Assembly: GCA_902785605.1 (NCBI GenBank)
Contig: CACZZL010000019.1
Location: 1-38,652, forward strand
DNA length: 38,652 nucleotides
Direction: 5' to 3'
From: an uncultured Bacteroidales bacterium
Lineage (GTDB): Bacteria; Bacteroidota; Bacteroidia; Bacteroidales; Paludibacteraceae
The notes under the pieces: generated by a model
What the model saw: the letters and a program-made list of their open reading frames with translations, nothing else
What the model was told of the DNA's origin: nothing
Databases searched by the model: none
In this document: positions 16,001 to 22,184 of the stretch, piece after piece
How positions within the stretch are numbered: the first letter of the stretch is position 1
How the letters are laid out: each line of letters starts with the position of its first letter
Translations under genes and position numbers: made by a program

Positions 16001-17179
16001 ACCTTGGTCCGTATGGCAATACTTATTCTGATAGCCCACATAGTAGTACGTATTATCGGGTATAGGCACATACATATAATCGCTTACGTGGTACTTGGTA
16101 TCCGGAATACGCTCCATGCAGACCAGACGGTCAATGGTATAGATCTTCTTTGCCGCTGTACTATCCGACCAATCCTTACCAACGTTATCGTTATTAGTAC
16201 CCGGTCCCATACGATATCCCTTGAAATCCTGCTCGTCGTAGGCAAAGTAATATGAATCCGGACAAGACGATACCAGCGGGTCATCCAATATATAGAGTCG
16301 GAAGATCGTACGTCGGGTGTTAGGATATTGCACCGGCGTCGGCTTACGATCATTATACGCAAACAATGCCTGACCGGGTTTGGCTGGACCATTACCTGGA
16401 CTACCACTGTTGTGATATGAATAATTGGACTTAGTGGTATTGAAGCCTACCAGCGCGGCATTACCATATACATTAGGTTTGTTTTGTCGAGGGATAACCA
16501 TCATATACACTTCGCGGTAAGGCATTCCTAAGAAACCAAAGCCTTTCTTTCCGTTGAACCGACCTTCGGAATCTTGATCCGGTCTGTTCAATGTTTTTTT
16601 CGGGTCGAACGAAGTAACTGTAGAGCGGTTCGTCGGCGCGACAAAGATTACATCGCAAGCATTTGCGTTGTTTTTATTATTCGTCAAGTCACCCTGGTAC
16701 TTCCAACCATTTCCAGAAGACGTAAGTAGGGTATAACTGGGCTCGTTGGAGCTCCACATGGTGTAAGATATACCACCCAATGCGAAATTATCGCTACCTT
16801 CAATACGTGTTAGAGCCGTATCGATGGACCAAATGGAAACCGACGACGGCTCTGTAGCTCCGGCATCTTGCGGAATCAACTTAAGGAAGTTTCCTTTTCC
16901 TTGTGGCGCATCCTTATCTACATCCCAGTTCGTGTAACTGAAATGACCTCCGGTAAAACCCGGATAATGACACACGAAATACTCCACGTCGGGCGTGGCA
17001 GGATTGTTGTCATCATCAATCATGACAGACAGCAAGATATGGTCACCCTCTTTGAGGTTGACTACCAGACCACCATCCGTCGGCGTGTAACCGAGTCCAT
17101 ACGTTCCTACAGAGACAAATAACAACGAAATCAGTATCTGAATTCGTACCTTAAATAATGTATAACAGACTTTATTCAT
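7007..17179 (-). CDS. Giant surface/adhesin-like protein with type IX-like C-terminal tail
   Basis: 3,390 residues from ATG 17179 (MNKVCYTLFKVRIQILIS), which starts a good signal peptide; the frame extends to 17251 but the promoter at 17206-17237 rules out that start. The body is a long series of β-rich segments without enzymatic motifs. A Listeria-Bacteroides (InlB B-repeat-like) segment reads YNFRGWYTKKDTTAEGG near 15370-15410. A jelly-roll-like segment (VYNMAANDDGNDFIIDDMC) lies near 10430-10480. KYIDIVDTL and KYVNIVDTL recur about 480 residues apart, marking an internal duplication. The protein ends IIRDGHVYSVFGQKIR, resembling type IX sorting domain tails. It probably is exported to the cell surface and may serve adhesion. 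The small secreted gene follows 15 bp downstream, and a membrane AraC regulator lies upstream. Confidence 0.85.
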   Translation of the reverse strand: MNKVCYTLFKVRIQILISLLFVSVGTYGLGYTPTDGGLVVNLKEGDHILLSVMIDDDNNPATPDVEYFVCHYPGFTGGHFSYTNWDVDKDAPQGKGNFLKLIPQDAGATEPSSVSIWSIDTALTRIEGSDNFALGGISYTMWSSNEPSYTLLTSSGNGWKYQGDLTNNKNNANACDVIFVAPTNRSTVTSFDPKKTLNRPDQDSEGRFNGKKGFGFLGMPYREVYMMVIPRQNKPNVYGNAALVGFNTTKSNYSYHNSGSPGNGPAKPGQALFAYNDRKPTPVQYPNTRRTIFRLYILDDPLVSSCPDSYYFAYDEQDFKGYRMGPGTNNDNVGKDWSDSTAAKKIYTIDRLVCMERIPDTKYHVSDYMYVPIPDNTYYYVGYQNKYCHTDQGDDFDSQFKNIDTLKLQHMDKPAPRGAFGRMIVDTTQTSKQNLGVEFRPAGVFLRVDAGEGRYRNIEMHPEPGDTSWICNEMWTITGEYLAHSIKATLYSGTEFSDEDPGSDIPGWSEYVVGNTVPLADDPSKTVTGEMTGWARVYTNKSTTNGGLEFVRAEKDKYVRYDNNGHFGVTIPNTHAKAGETRVVLSEPRLLEGYNFRGWYTKKDTTAEGGMWHHPGDTVDLSTFAGDSLILYAQAKYTGSISVAISFMKDDGKRYFLTHPNADAPRYATARHFADWTNTYQGMSDATNADERFLSTYLLIGNNTECEECADGEYVLDPRREMVHGAVDSLMFYEHFAPDVEEYIGLYYVAGEFNKILANNTWAGLFKSTKGWPDPMSPCIDSTKLFTTHYLDRDGEGKIRKNVFPDECGDTVYYNPSTGYFDGSKSPVTNFTISGVGVVDEHYVVLPDTTVEWTDTITFGIHQDEHIENPVWSKLIGKQLMLQMMVGDKITYFHPNDDKIIDEYTQMRLNSNYRLDETFEYIRDARVESLGTVADEDKPHMNDRLEKNYFGRLITSGLNTPVVDVQYMGKYIDIVDTLRITLRPLGPNKIKEYYGRWKEGAPGLHIRPDGSRYRDIIVRTKTVHHSEPEEKLVLSPVASSYMFSPMQDAEKILHFTLAKVRSRQLLDTEGNVLEEEILSSVDYTSELHITTDQCTFKSTGSETSTVFEKVNSLILDDQVGLKTTENNESGPNNDTLLVNTSVTIDEVSHPVSCEVPLVQTTLESEELIWSAVVNGQRYFIMAGSGGLIFRQYEQKGNTLYKKEDGKTQLVKGSANPANSDTKYITPWKYNYVDQDLQQITLEIVDPVNLQFIITGESTPGVQENSDPKTAATLTYAYVNVYLNENENFEEQVKLKYGAENWLKLSTSPSVHLELTTDSATATVFSFTYLKREYELLNNGAYPNKPQLEFGYNTTTGASVQTRYKAYRVYSMLLNNTITYCGREDENDIADLVNPSKDWKTDTTFTLIPDSRFAPGASGLSRTTNASSLTTTVTPSGSSPVNIQYGGKYVNIVDTLDVRISLQDKAPEYRFADKWSSFKSVEDAHLKIPLIRKTYHTAPYDSLICTVDRDEYSFVFPPVVSEGTNTHTFVFGTDHRQGTNVLDVDNRVISYEGDAHNHIEDMDFTNPALTEIRLIEDNGSTPNWCEISNIGKHSITVRCKGNGIRSPRSANILLAYAMYIEGRWRYINFRVQVAQSSRFQFEGNQHLVHSKGASGDDLKDGVQQVHENRTIIYYYNPSNRAKSTDQRVELPIRERNFYGWWRWYSLQPGEEDMDIPAERWQTAPSNTGRWNFPFRTIGDSIKVPDEATLDLDDSIKILVTQGRYTVFHVPSQDYNARKDPPSKAPMVYPPTNKDTVTYAVDLSVYYDNLPLSMKNVNQVDTAAMDTLHEIIEPTLSIREIFELHPWTEMAEIMEGYKDTIDGGRNDKYLEDHVVRAPLNNRLLLKTEHRYDYDNIKNGGHSESLMGYYMRDDNWATWAGNQVRQDSMIWCGGWDAKCKWYTYNPKTKTYSSCPHEVTEANDFLNVPKKTSMTAGKDADTVIYCLRARSQQTLTAGTVGDPDTVPVPGDYWFNICRYTIIYHRQDRFGPKLEEKIDGVDKAIITNTEIEEHFDVMQRLNFDYNKPGTEYTVYPHPLPWADASYGFAYPKTASLPDNRPHNKGGLANLANMGEYNLINRIPSFGSFWHKMEQHGGAANGYMIFCDGMSSAGQVAALHLDTTLCEGQKMYFSAFVGNPGNETGKTCPNFTFSVQGSEDDVVWEDITTYMTGDLPQSNKWYQIYFPIEQNKQYSHFRVRVYNMAANDDGNDFIIDDMCIFATKPPLLVYQANTTCKNENESDSLTHIVLRVDYQGFTDDAYKADEEYYTVQEISRGNDTTFLRLVDGYDNEVIKGDTIYGKINLPNRTYTPGDDNDSIFANLKNLVSLFETTLEAHEENTSVPVFRKGYVFEHLDDSIRPVFYVIHSAKMSSHSTYVVHMAGAYNELLSSQCGLTRKLKVRNRMILTLNGNEQPEKEVAAMCSNSLYDVSLHVKGTLLLDNLAPVEVTGSCYNDWLLHGDTTASSKTTYGYKYEDIEKVIRDILRADGQYGGGDNANQFARSLAEVDSLVMARVQEANRVALSDDDLKPYTILKHLVNEGLLTLYQTNVTVLTPTNDSIKYTIFPISGSGSEVLQDMNIDVCPTPVHIALKSNRGGGVPLIIGGLNRSEEESQYPIVVLADAVHANSELNIPIDSLMMQPGGGAPEVALKQIYLMSTNDPEFREGIDNILLAPDRTWKLDETNVGYYTNGNDTLVVVPASESNYRMRGGYSYTFGIEMMTHVGDAGWSASGSDSCPVGTIPFTVSVVPDYLRWDPQTSDSRWNNPANWIGIDQHNTLIHDEARFAPLSTTHVLIPPMTDGRPYPVLPALPVASGDSIQQVGFQYNVCNSIRFLPGGAMSQQQRLEYDSVIADLSAPHDKWAFRATPVEGLLSGDLFMSNADLSGATPIWEVGEFDAAGRNYSTGNASFWLSLFSRDAIHLNNPQQEDVEKIDTIATEAATWSKVTNALTLPLQPAQGWAMYSHTASGRDADVRLPKSDDIYYYYTRSGDKVWSLYESGLRAKRAENAGVAENVGKMAFYPGRLVTSQSYTLTNGTAATSFVFGNPTLGYIDIWGFIADNTSLKKEFRYIKANGLWEDVTEGSLVGNKDTIVSLLRYLPPMHALELKLKDEADEATELEVVLNTNRIVTDASQRVAVPDPAPAPMRQLPTTNDQRPIAKGIMTVTAVNPASPRCTSRLLLGQGFNEAIISGEDAVLTTVNIDNFSMTNAPATPFNIYALEGNSGLSIDLRDEIVNVPISFYNSELPFEPNSYLWFTGVNNIDGELVLYDALTGTERPIMDGICLSIETPEVNHETRYFIRRAGFDPAHPDDDQPITTGVEPVTGNSSPVTYKLIKDGHVLIIRDGHVYSVFGQKIR
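7608..7648. repeat. In-frame heptanucleotide repeat in the giant gene
   Basis: Degenerate heptamers of gttggtc/gttggca type, encoding the segment RQLPTTNDQRPIAKG just before the last domains. Confidence 0.6.
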
Positions 17180-17205
17180 ATTCAATATTTCGTTAAAAAA
17201 GTTTG

Positions 17206-17237
17206 CAAAGGTACGAAAATACCCGCACGTATACAAT
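17206..17237 (-). promoter_or_regulatory. Promoter of the giant-protein operon
   Basis: Minus strand: ATTG at 17237-17234, 20-nt spacer, TACCTTTG at 17213-17206. The leader to ATG 17179 is about 20 nt. An imperfect inverted repeat, cccgcacgtat/atacgcacggg (17222-17245), overlaps the -33 region and could be an operator. Confidence 0.7.
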
Positions 17238-17257
17238 ACGCACGGGCACATTTTAAC

Positions 17258-17350
17258 GGAGTGTCACTCCAAAAAGGCTATATTTTTACGAATAGTCCAG
17301 AAAGACGGACTGTGTTTTTACGAATTGTCCCTAATTTTACGAATTGTCAC
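17258..17350. promoter_or_regulatory. Candidate operator array: three direct repeats and a palindrome
   Basis: ttttacgaatagtcc (17284-17298), ttttacgaattgtcc (17316-17330) and ttttacgaattgtcac (17335-17350) are direct repeats with starts 32 and 19 bp apart. The palindrome ggagtg-t-cactcc lies at 17258-17270. They sit upstream of the -33 box of the giant-gene promoter. The last repeat overlaps the 3' end of the regulator gene. AraC-type proteins bind direct repeats, so the adjacent regulator is the natural candidate; this is inference. Confidence 0.5.
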
Positions 17351-18519
17351 TTTGGCTGAGCTGCTAACCATTCCTTAGGAGTCATCTCCTCCTCGCGGTC
17401 GAAAGTACGATAGAACGAACGGGCGGAAGAAAAGCCGCATTGTTTGGCAACATCCTCCATCGTCATGTCCGGGTGCTCGCGCATCAGGCGCTTCGCCTCC
17501 TCGATACGGTAGTTGGTGACGAACTGGTAGAAATTGCAGCCATACTCGGCATTGATGAGTTGGCTCAAGTAGGTTCGGTTGAGCGGCAGCACTTGACGCA
17601 AATCCAGCAAGCGGAAATCCGGATTCAGATACGGTCTCTCCGTCTTCATCCACTGCTCTAACTTCGCGCGGTACTCTCCTTCGGATTCGATTTTCGCTTC
17701 TTCTTCTTCTTCTTCTTCGGCGTTTTCTATCCATGGTTTGGAATGGAAGATGATCTGGTCATTGGTATAGATGATGACGAAGAACATCAGCCATTGTTGG
17801 GTAAAAAGTCGCGTGGGTTCGTCGGAGAAACAAAGATAGGTATAGGATATACCTAATACCAGCACCATCACCAGGTAGCGAATCACCCATTTCTCATCGG
17901 TTTGCTCCACCGAGCCGTAGTTCGCCTCGGCGTACCGACGGTAGTCGCGCACGTGCCTGAACAACAGCGCCACCCATACCACCGGAACGAGCGCCAAGAG
18001 CCACCTCAGGTCCCAAGGAACGAACATGTCAATTGCTCCGAGCACGACCACCGGCAGGAGACGTTTCAGACTGTTCTTCCACGTCAACCATCCGGGACGC
18101 AGCAGTTCTAACGGATAAGCGAGTATAAGCCACGCGATCAGATCACCGCCTACCATCTCCCAGCCATCAAAAGCAAAGGTTCCCTCCGCCGGCAACAATT
18201 CAACATTGACGAACCTACGATAGCTGACGCCTGCAATCATTATGGCCGAAATCGTGGCCATAATCCATGCTTGTACATACCGCACGCGGATGCCATCCGA
18301 ATGACGTATCATCGCCCAAGTACAAAGCAGCGTCACCGTAATGATGGCGATGTTCTGCACGGGAGAAATGATCTCGTAAAATACTTTGTGCGGGATAAAC
18401 GGTGCGAGCCCATAACTCAACCCAACCAATGTTAGCAGTACTAACCCAAATAGAAACTCTTCTTTGTATTCAACAAGGAATTTACGAATAGCAGATAATG
18501 TGCTTTTATCACTTTTCAT
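17347..18519 (-). CDS. Membrane-embedded AraC-family transcriptional regulator
   Basis: 390 residues. About residues 20-255 contain six to eight hydrophobic segments (for example FLFGLVLLTLVGLSYGL, IAIITVTLLCTWAMI and YLVMVLVLGISYTYLCF). An acidic linker with seven consecutive Glu follows (about 267-275). The C-terminal AraC domain has two helix-turn-helix units: LNRTYLSQLINAEYGCNFYQ and MTMEDVAKQCGFSSARSFYR, ending MTPKEW. The family senses through the membrane and binds DNA directly. The gene has its own promoter (18545-18575) and lies immediately upstream of the giant surface gene on the same strand, with candidate sites between. I infer it controls that operon. The signal is unknown. Confidence 0.88.
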   Translation of the reverse strand: MKSDKSTLSAIRKFLVEYKEEFLFGLVLLTLVGLSYGLAPFIPHKVFYEIISPVQNIAIITVTLLCTWAMIRHSDGIRVRYVQAWIMATISAIMIAGVSYRRFVNVELLPAEGTFAFDGWEMVGGDLIAWLILAYPLELLRPGWLTWKNSLKRLLPVVVLGAIDMFVPWDLRWLLALVPVVWVALLFRHVRDYRRYAEANYGSVEQTDEKWVIRYLVMVLVLGISYTYLCFSDEPTRLFTQQWLMFFVIIYTNDQIIFHSKPWIENAEEEEEEEAKIESEGEYRAKLEQWMKTERPYLNPDFRLLDLRQVLPLNRTYLSQLINAEYGCNFYQFVTNYRIEEAKRLMREHPDMTMEDVAKQCGFSSARSFYRTFDREEEMTPKEWLAAQPK

Positions 18520-18544
18520 AATTACCCTTTCCCCAAAAATCCCA

Positions 18545-18575
18545 CAAAGGTACTGCTTTTTTTTGACATGTGCAA
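18545..18575 (-). promoter_or_regulatory. Promoter of the AraC-type regulator gene
   Basis: Minus strand: TTG at 18575-18573, 20-nt spacer, TACCTTTG at 18552-18545. The leader is about 20 nt. Confidence 0.8.
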
Positions 18576-18585
18576 GAGAAAATGC

Positions 18586-18613
18586 AAAAAAAGTGCCCCG
18601 AAGAGCACTTTTT
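18586..18613 (-). terminator. Intrinsic terminator of the rluA-type gene
   Basis: Minus strand: AGTGCTC-TTCG-GGGCACT stem with a UUCG tetraloop and seven T. It ends only 11 bp before the next promoter. Confidence 0.88.
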
Positions 18614-18614
18614 A

Positions 18615-19541
18615 TTATAGTATCACCCGATTAAATTCCTTGGGGACGGGGGATTCGAAGCGGACGGTTTTTTCCGTCACGGGGTGGATGAAGGCCAGCA
18701 CTTTGGCGTGGAGACAGAGGCGGTCGATGGGGGAGGAGTCGTTGCCATGACCGTACTTACGGTCCCCGACGACGGGACAGCCCTTGGAGGCGAGGTGGAC
18801 ACGGATCTGGTTGGTGCGGCCGGTTTCCAGGTGCAACTCTACGAGTTGATAGTTGATAGTTGAAAGTTGAGAGTTGAGAGAAGTTGGAGAGTTGGAAGTT
18901 TTAAGTACTTTGTAGTTCGTAATCGCCAGGTCACCGCCGTCGTCGACGGGGGAGGAGTAGACGATGGCATTGCGTTTGTCCTCGGTGAACCAGGAACGGA
19001 TCTGGCCTTCTCGGGGTTCGAGTACGCCTTCGGTCAGGGCGATATAGGTTCGCTCGGTGACGAGTTCACGCCAGTACTCGCGCATGTAATGCTGCAGTTC
19101 CTGCGAGCGTGCGAAGACAAGGAGACCGGAGGTCTCACGGTCCAGACGGTGGACGACGAAGATACCCGCGCGTGCGTTCTGTCGTTTGACATACGCGCGC
19201 AGGATAGAGTAGGCGGTTGTCTCGCTGGAGCCCGGCGTAGCGGCTACGGTGAGCAGGCCCGGTTGTTTGTTGACCACAATGAGGTCGTCGTCCTCGTAGA
19301 CGATCTTGAGTTTGGGGTGGTTGAGTTGGCTGTTGCCACGACCGGAGCTAACCGTCACCACGTCGCCGGGTTTGAGGGCGAAGTCATGGCGGGTCTGCAC
19401 CGCATTACCTACTTTGACACGGCGTTGGCCGAGTAACTGTTTGACCGAGGACTTAGCCATGCCGCCCATCTTAGCGATGAGGAAGTCCATGAGCTGCGTA
19501 GGCTCCGCTACGCGCAAAACTGTATCTGCTTTTCTTTTCAT
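18615..19541 (-). CDS. RluA/RluD-family 23S rRNA pseudouridine synthase
   Basis: 308 residues. An N-terminal S4 RNA-binding domain (LIAKMGGMAKSSVKQLLGQR, then VVTVSSGR) is followed by the pseudouridine synthase domain with the catalytic motif HRLDRETSGLLVFA, whose Asp is essential. IVVNKQPGLLTVA and GRTNQIRVHLA are also present. The enzyme isomerises specific uridines in rRNA. The segment SNSPTSLNSQLSTINYQ (about 216-232) is low-complexity and comes from heptanucleotide repeats at 18842-18905, apparently an in-frame insertion into a surface loop. The start ATG shares a base with the stop of the PnuC-like gene (TAATG). The exact uridine target is uncertain. Confidence 0.9.
   Translation of the reverse strand: MKRKADTVLRVAEPTQLMDFLIAKMGGMAKSSVKQLLGQRRVKVGNAVQTRHDFALKPGDVVTVSSGRGNSQLNHPKLKIVYEDDDLIVVNKQPGLLTVAATPGSSETTAYSILRAYVKRQNARAGIFVVHRLDRETSGLLVFARSQELQHYMREYWRELVTERTYIALTEGVLEPREGQIRSWFTEDKRNAIVYSSPVDDGGDLAITNYKVLKTSNSPTSLNSQLSTINYQLVELHLETGRTNQIRVHLASKGCPVVGDRKYGHGNDSSPIDRLCLHAKVLAFIHPVTEKTVRFESPVPKEFNRVIL
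18842..18905. repeat. In-frame heptanucleotide repeat in the pseudouridine synthase gene
   Basis: Runs of gttgata/gttgaga/gttggag type with 7-bp periodicity. They encode a Ser/Asn/Gln/Leu-rich insert. Confidence 0.75.
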
Positions 19542-20308
19542 TATTTAACAAAGATTTTTACCCAACCTAAATTCTCCTTCTTGGTAGCTTTGATCCATGC
19601 AATTCCTGCCATCGAGTTGATGACGAGGAAGAAGGAGAAGAGGACGATGGAGAAGGCGTTGCCGAGGTAGATGAACAGGCCGATGCCGGCGACACTATAG
19701 ATGAACCAGTAGATCCAGGAGTCGGTTTTGCGATAGATCAGCCAATAATTGGCGAGGAAAGAGGAGGAGATGAGCAGACCGTTGAGGAGTTTGGGCACGA
19801 TGCCCTCCTTAATGCTGTTCTCCTGGAGGACGTAGGTCGCGAGGAAGTAGTCCCCGGCGGTGATGATGATCAGCATCGCGACAGACATCAGGAGCCGCGG
19901 TGTATCGAGGAACTTGGGTTCGAAGCTGGCGCCACCATCATCTTTGGATCGGCTCCACTTGTAGATGGACATCATCTGGAAGGGGATGAAGACAAAGAAG
20001 AAGAGGAAGGCGCTGTCCGCGCTCTGTTTGCCGTAGAGCACGAACTGAACACCGAGTAGAATAGACATGATGAGGCCGGCAAAGAAACCGGTGTAGTTCT
20101 GCGGGTCGCGGACGGTGAGGATGTACGCGACACCGATGATGGATGCGGGGATGCCGACGACCCAGGGGGCGCTATCGAATTGGATGAGCTGACCTTGTAA
20201 GGACGGGAAGAGCATTTCCGCGAGGTATAGAAGTCCGAGCAGGGCTCCGAAGAGGATGATGGAGATGATGGTGTTGCGGCCGAGGGCGCGCCAGAGGGCA
20301 GTATTCAT
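19541..20308 (-). CDS. pnuC: PnuC-family nicotinamide riboside/mononucleotide transporter
   Basis: 255 residues with seven or eight membrane segments. The C-terminal part, NYWLIYRKTDSWIYWFIYSV followed by NSMAGIAWIK, carries the PnuC hallmarks (W-x-x-Y and a late Trp-Lys motif). PnuC proteins import nicotinamide riboside by facilitated diffusion for NAD synthesis. Substrate is inferred from family; related transporters can carry thiamine or riboflavin, and no riboswitch is visible upstream. The upstream flank (20309-20345) is made of tttagat/ttaagat heptamers. The stop overlaps the start of the pseudouridine synthase gene (TAATG), so the two are coupled. Confidence 0.75.
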   Translation of the reverse strand: MNTALWRALGRNTIISIILFGALLGLLYLAEMLFPSLQGQLIQFDSAPWVVGIPASIIGVAYILTVRDPQNYTGFFAGLIMSILLGVQFVLYGKQSADSAFLFFFVFIPFQMMSIYKWSRSKDDGGASFEPKFLDTPRLLMSVAMLIIITAGDYFLATYVLQENSIKEGIVPKLLNGLLISSSFLANYWLIYRKTDSWIYWFIYSVAGIGLFIYLGNAFSIVLFSFFLVINSMAGIAWIKATKKENLGWVKIFVK

Positions 20309-20345
20309 TTTAGATTTTAGATTTAAGATTTAAGATTTTAGATTT
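20309..20345. repeat. Heptanucleotide minirepeat between rpmE2 and pnuC
   Basis: tttagat and ttaagat units repeated with a 7-bp period just upstream of the pnuC start. Confidence 0.7.
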
Positions 20346-20371
20346 CTAGGAGTCCTAGTGGGTTAAACAAT

Positions 20372-20396
20372 AAGGGGCAGGACGAGCCTGCCCCTT
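20372..20396 (-). terminator. Terminator downstream of rpmE2
   Basis: Minus strand: a 10-bp stem AAGGGGCAGG/CCTGCCCCTT with loop CTCGT, followed by ATTGTTT. Strong stem, short T-tract. Confidence 0.75.
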
Positions 20397-20405
20397 GCGT
20401 CGCAA

Positions 20406-20660
20406 TTACTTGCGAGTGCGGTTGCCGTAACGGGACATGAACTTGTCCACACGACCAGCGGTGTCCACGAGTTTGGACTTACCGGTGTAGAACGGGTGAC
20501 TCGTGTTCGAGATCTCGAGCTTGATCAGCGGATACTGAACGCCGTCGATTTCGATGGTGTCCTTGGTAGCAGCTGTAGAGCGGCTGAAGAACTGAGTACC
20601 GTCAGACATATCTTTGAAAACTACAACGCGGTAGTTCTCGGGATGAATTCCTTGTTTCAT
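20406..20660 (-). CDS. rpmE2: 50S ribosomal protein L31, type B
   Basis: 84 residues starting MKQGIHPENYRVVVFKDMS and containing SNTSHPFYTGKSKLVDTAGR, the standard L31 signature. The zinc-binding cysteines of type A L31 are absent, so this is the zinc-independent (C-minus) form. Length fits the type B family. A strong terminator follows. The upstream gap (20661-20811) contains heptamer repeats and the palindrome gtccgtacggac (20732-20743). No clear promoter is visible; it could be read from the rpsF operon. Confidence 0.95.
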   Translation of the reverse strand: MKQGIHPENYRVVVFKDMSDGTQFFSRSTAATKDTIEIDGVQYPLIKLEISNTSHPFYTGKSKLVDTAGRVDKFMSRYGNRTRK

Positions 20661-20811
20661 AAGTCTTTTTAATTTAAAATTTACAATTCACAATTCACAA
20701 GGCGTCCTAAAAGTTTTGTGCAATGTTGGGTGTCCGTACGGACTCTGTCAATTTGTACCAAACTCCGTTAGCCCTTTGTAAATTGATAATTGTTAATTGT
20801 TAATTGATTAA

Positions 20812-21255
20812 TTACTCAGCTACAACATTCAGTTTGATGTCAGCTTTTACCTCACGATGGAGACGAGCCTGTGCGGTGTACTCACCCAGTTGCTTAATCG
20901 GCTCAGCGATCGTGATGACCTTCTTGTCGATGTTGATCTCTTGTGCAGCGAGTGCGTCGGAGATGTTTTGGGTGGTAACAGTACCGAAGATCTTACCGTC
21001 CTCGTTTGCTTTTACTTTCACCTCGATTACGGTCTCAGCGAGTTTAGCCTCGAGTGCCTGAGCATCAGCCAGGATCTTAGCAGCCTTGTGAGCCTGCTGT
21101 TTGAGGTTCTCAGCGAGTTGTTTGCGGTTGCTCTCGTTCGCAATGATAGCGATCTTCTGCGGGAGCAGGTAGTTACGTCCGTAGCCGTCACGTACTTTAA
21201 CGATGTCGTTCTTGAAACCCAGGTTAGCCAGGTCTTGAATCAGAATTACTTCCAT
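20812..21255 (-). CDS. rplI: 50S ribosomal protein L9
   Basis: 147 residues, the usual L9 length. The N-terminal domain MEVILIQDLANLGFKND with RDGYGRNYLLPQK is canonical, followed by the long connecting helix (NRKQLAENLKQQAHKAAK) and the C-terminal domain with KIFGTVTTQNISDAL. L9 binds 23S rRNA at the L1 stalk base. It is the last gene of rpsF-rpsR-rplI, 23 bp after rpsR. The 3' flank is a ttgttaa-type heptamer repeat rather than a clear terminator. Confidence 0.97.
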   Translation of the reverse strand: MEVILIQDLANLGFKNDIVKVRDGYGRNYLLPQKIAIIANESNRKQLAENLKQQAHKAAKILADAQALEAKLAETVIEVKVKANEDGKIFGTVTTQNISDALAAQEINIDKKVITIAEPIKQLGEYTAQARLHREVKADIKLNVVAE

Positions 21256-21278
21256 GTTCTTTCCTTTCTTTTAGTGGG

Positions 21279-21545
21279 TTATTTCATCATGTCGGTTACG
21301 TAAGGCAGCAGAGCCAAATGGCGTGCTTTCTTAACGGCCTGAGCAACTTTGCGTTGATACTTGAGCGAAGTACCGGTGATACGACGCGGCAGGATCTTGC
21401 CTTGCTCGTTGAGGAACTTCTTGAGGAACTCAGGATCTTTGTAATCGATGTACTTGATGCCGGATTTTTTGAAACGGCAGTACTTTTTCTTCTTCTGATC
21501 CGAACCTTGCGGAGTCAGATAGCGGATTTCGTCATTCTGTGCCAT
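21279..21545 (-). CDS. rpsR: 30S ribosomal protein S18
   Basis: 88 residues with the S18 core [39 protein letters not shown] and [12 protein letters not shown]. It is slightly longer at the N-terminus than the Escherichia coli protein. S18 pairs with S6 on the small-subunit platform. It lies 2 bp after rpsF and 23 bp before rplI. Confidence 0.97.
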   Translation of the reverse strand: MAQNDEIRYLTPQGSDQKKKKYCRFKKSGIKYIDYKDPEFLKKFLNEQGKILPRRITGTSLKYQRKVAQAVKKARHLALLPYVTDMMK

Positions 21546-21547
21546 GA

Positions 21548-21898
21548 TTAAGCCTCCTCTTCTACTTTTTTACCTTTGTTACGACGCTTCTCGGCGTACT
21601 CAAATGCGTACTTGTCAAGACGGGTCGTCAGGAAGCGGATTACGCGCTCGTCACGACGGAACTCGGTCTCGAGGGTAGCGATTACAGCGGGCTCAGCATC
21701 AAACTGAAGGATGAAATAGAAGCCCGAATTTTTACCTTGGATAGGGTAAGCGAGTTGGCGCAAGCCCCACTCCTCACGGTTCAGAATGGTACCGCCATTC
21801 GATGTGAGAAGATTCTCGAATTTTTCTACTGCCTCCTTTGTCTGCGGCTCAGACAAAACGGGAGTTAAAACGAAGGCAGTTTCATAATGATTTACCAT
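21548..21898 (-). CDS. rpsF: 30S ribosomal protein S6
   Basis: 116 residues: [37 protein letters not shown] and [17 protein letters not shown] are characteristic of S6. First gene of the rpsF-rpsR-rplI operon. The promoter at 22065-22096 gives an unusually long leader of about 160 nt with two hairpins. In several bacteria the S6:S18 complex represses its own mRNA through such a leader; that is family knowledge applied here by inference. Confidence 0.97.
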   Translation of the reverse strand: MVNHYETAFVLTPVLSEPQTKEAVEKFENLLTSNGGTILNREEWGLRQLAYPIQGKNSGFYFILQFDAEPAVIATLETEFRRDERVIRFLTTRLDKYAFEYAEKRRNKGKKVEEEA

Positions 21899-22058
21899 AA
21901 ATCAATTAATAGTTAATAATGATTAATTAATATTTTTTGTGCTTTTCCTTTATGGGGTCCCCGAGAATTTTAATTCTTGGGGAGAGCGGAGATCCTCCGA
22001 GTACTTACTGCTAAAACAGAGTTTTGGCACACGTACGAGGAGAGAGCCCGCGACAAAA
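21899..22058 (-). promoter_or_regulatory. Structured rpsF leader (possible S6:S18 autoregulation)
   Basis: The leader contains a stem CCCCAAGAATT/AATTCTCGGGG near 21960-21984. Upstream of it is a larger stem pairing CCTCGTAC with GTAC-TCG-GAGG (about 22000-22040), with a TCG bulge. No ORF fits. The position matches known S6:S18 leaders, but I cannot confirm the motif without alignment. Confidence 0.4.
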
Positions 22059-22064
22059 AGCCTG

Positions 22065-22096
22065 CAAAATTACTGCTTTTTTTTGAAATACGCAAA
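22065..22096 (-). promoter_or_regulatory. Promoter of the rpsF operon
   Basis: Minus strand: TTTG at 22096-22093, 20-nt spacer, TAATTTTG at 22072-22065. Confidence 0.8.
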
Positions 22097-22143
22097 TATT
22101 TTTGCAATTTTCTTAGAAAAAAAGTATTTTTGTTGTCTAAACC

Positions 22144-22174
22144 TTGCACATATGCAAAATTTTTATTAATTTTG
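22144..22174 (+). promoter_or_regulatory. Promoter of tamB
   Basis: TTG at 22144-22146, 20-nt spacer, TAATTTTG at 22167-22174. The predicted start near 22178-22181 lies only about 4-7 nt before the ATG at 22185. It is divergent from the rpsF promoter, and the two -33 boxes are about 50 bp apart. Confidence 0.75.
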
Positions 22175-22184
22175 CACCCCAATT

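Noticed and set aside
20732-20743. Palindrome gtccgtacggac upstream of rpmE2 as an operator
   Set aside because: It is perfect but only 12 bp and isolated, with no promoter elements placed around it; too weak to call.
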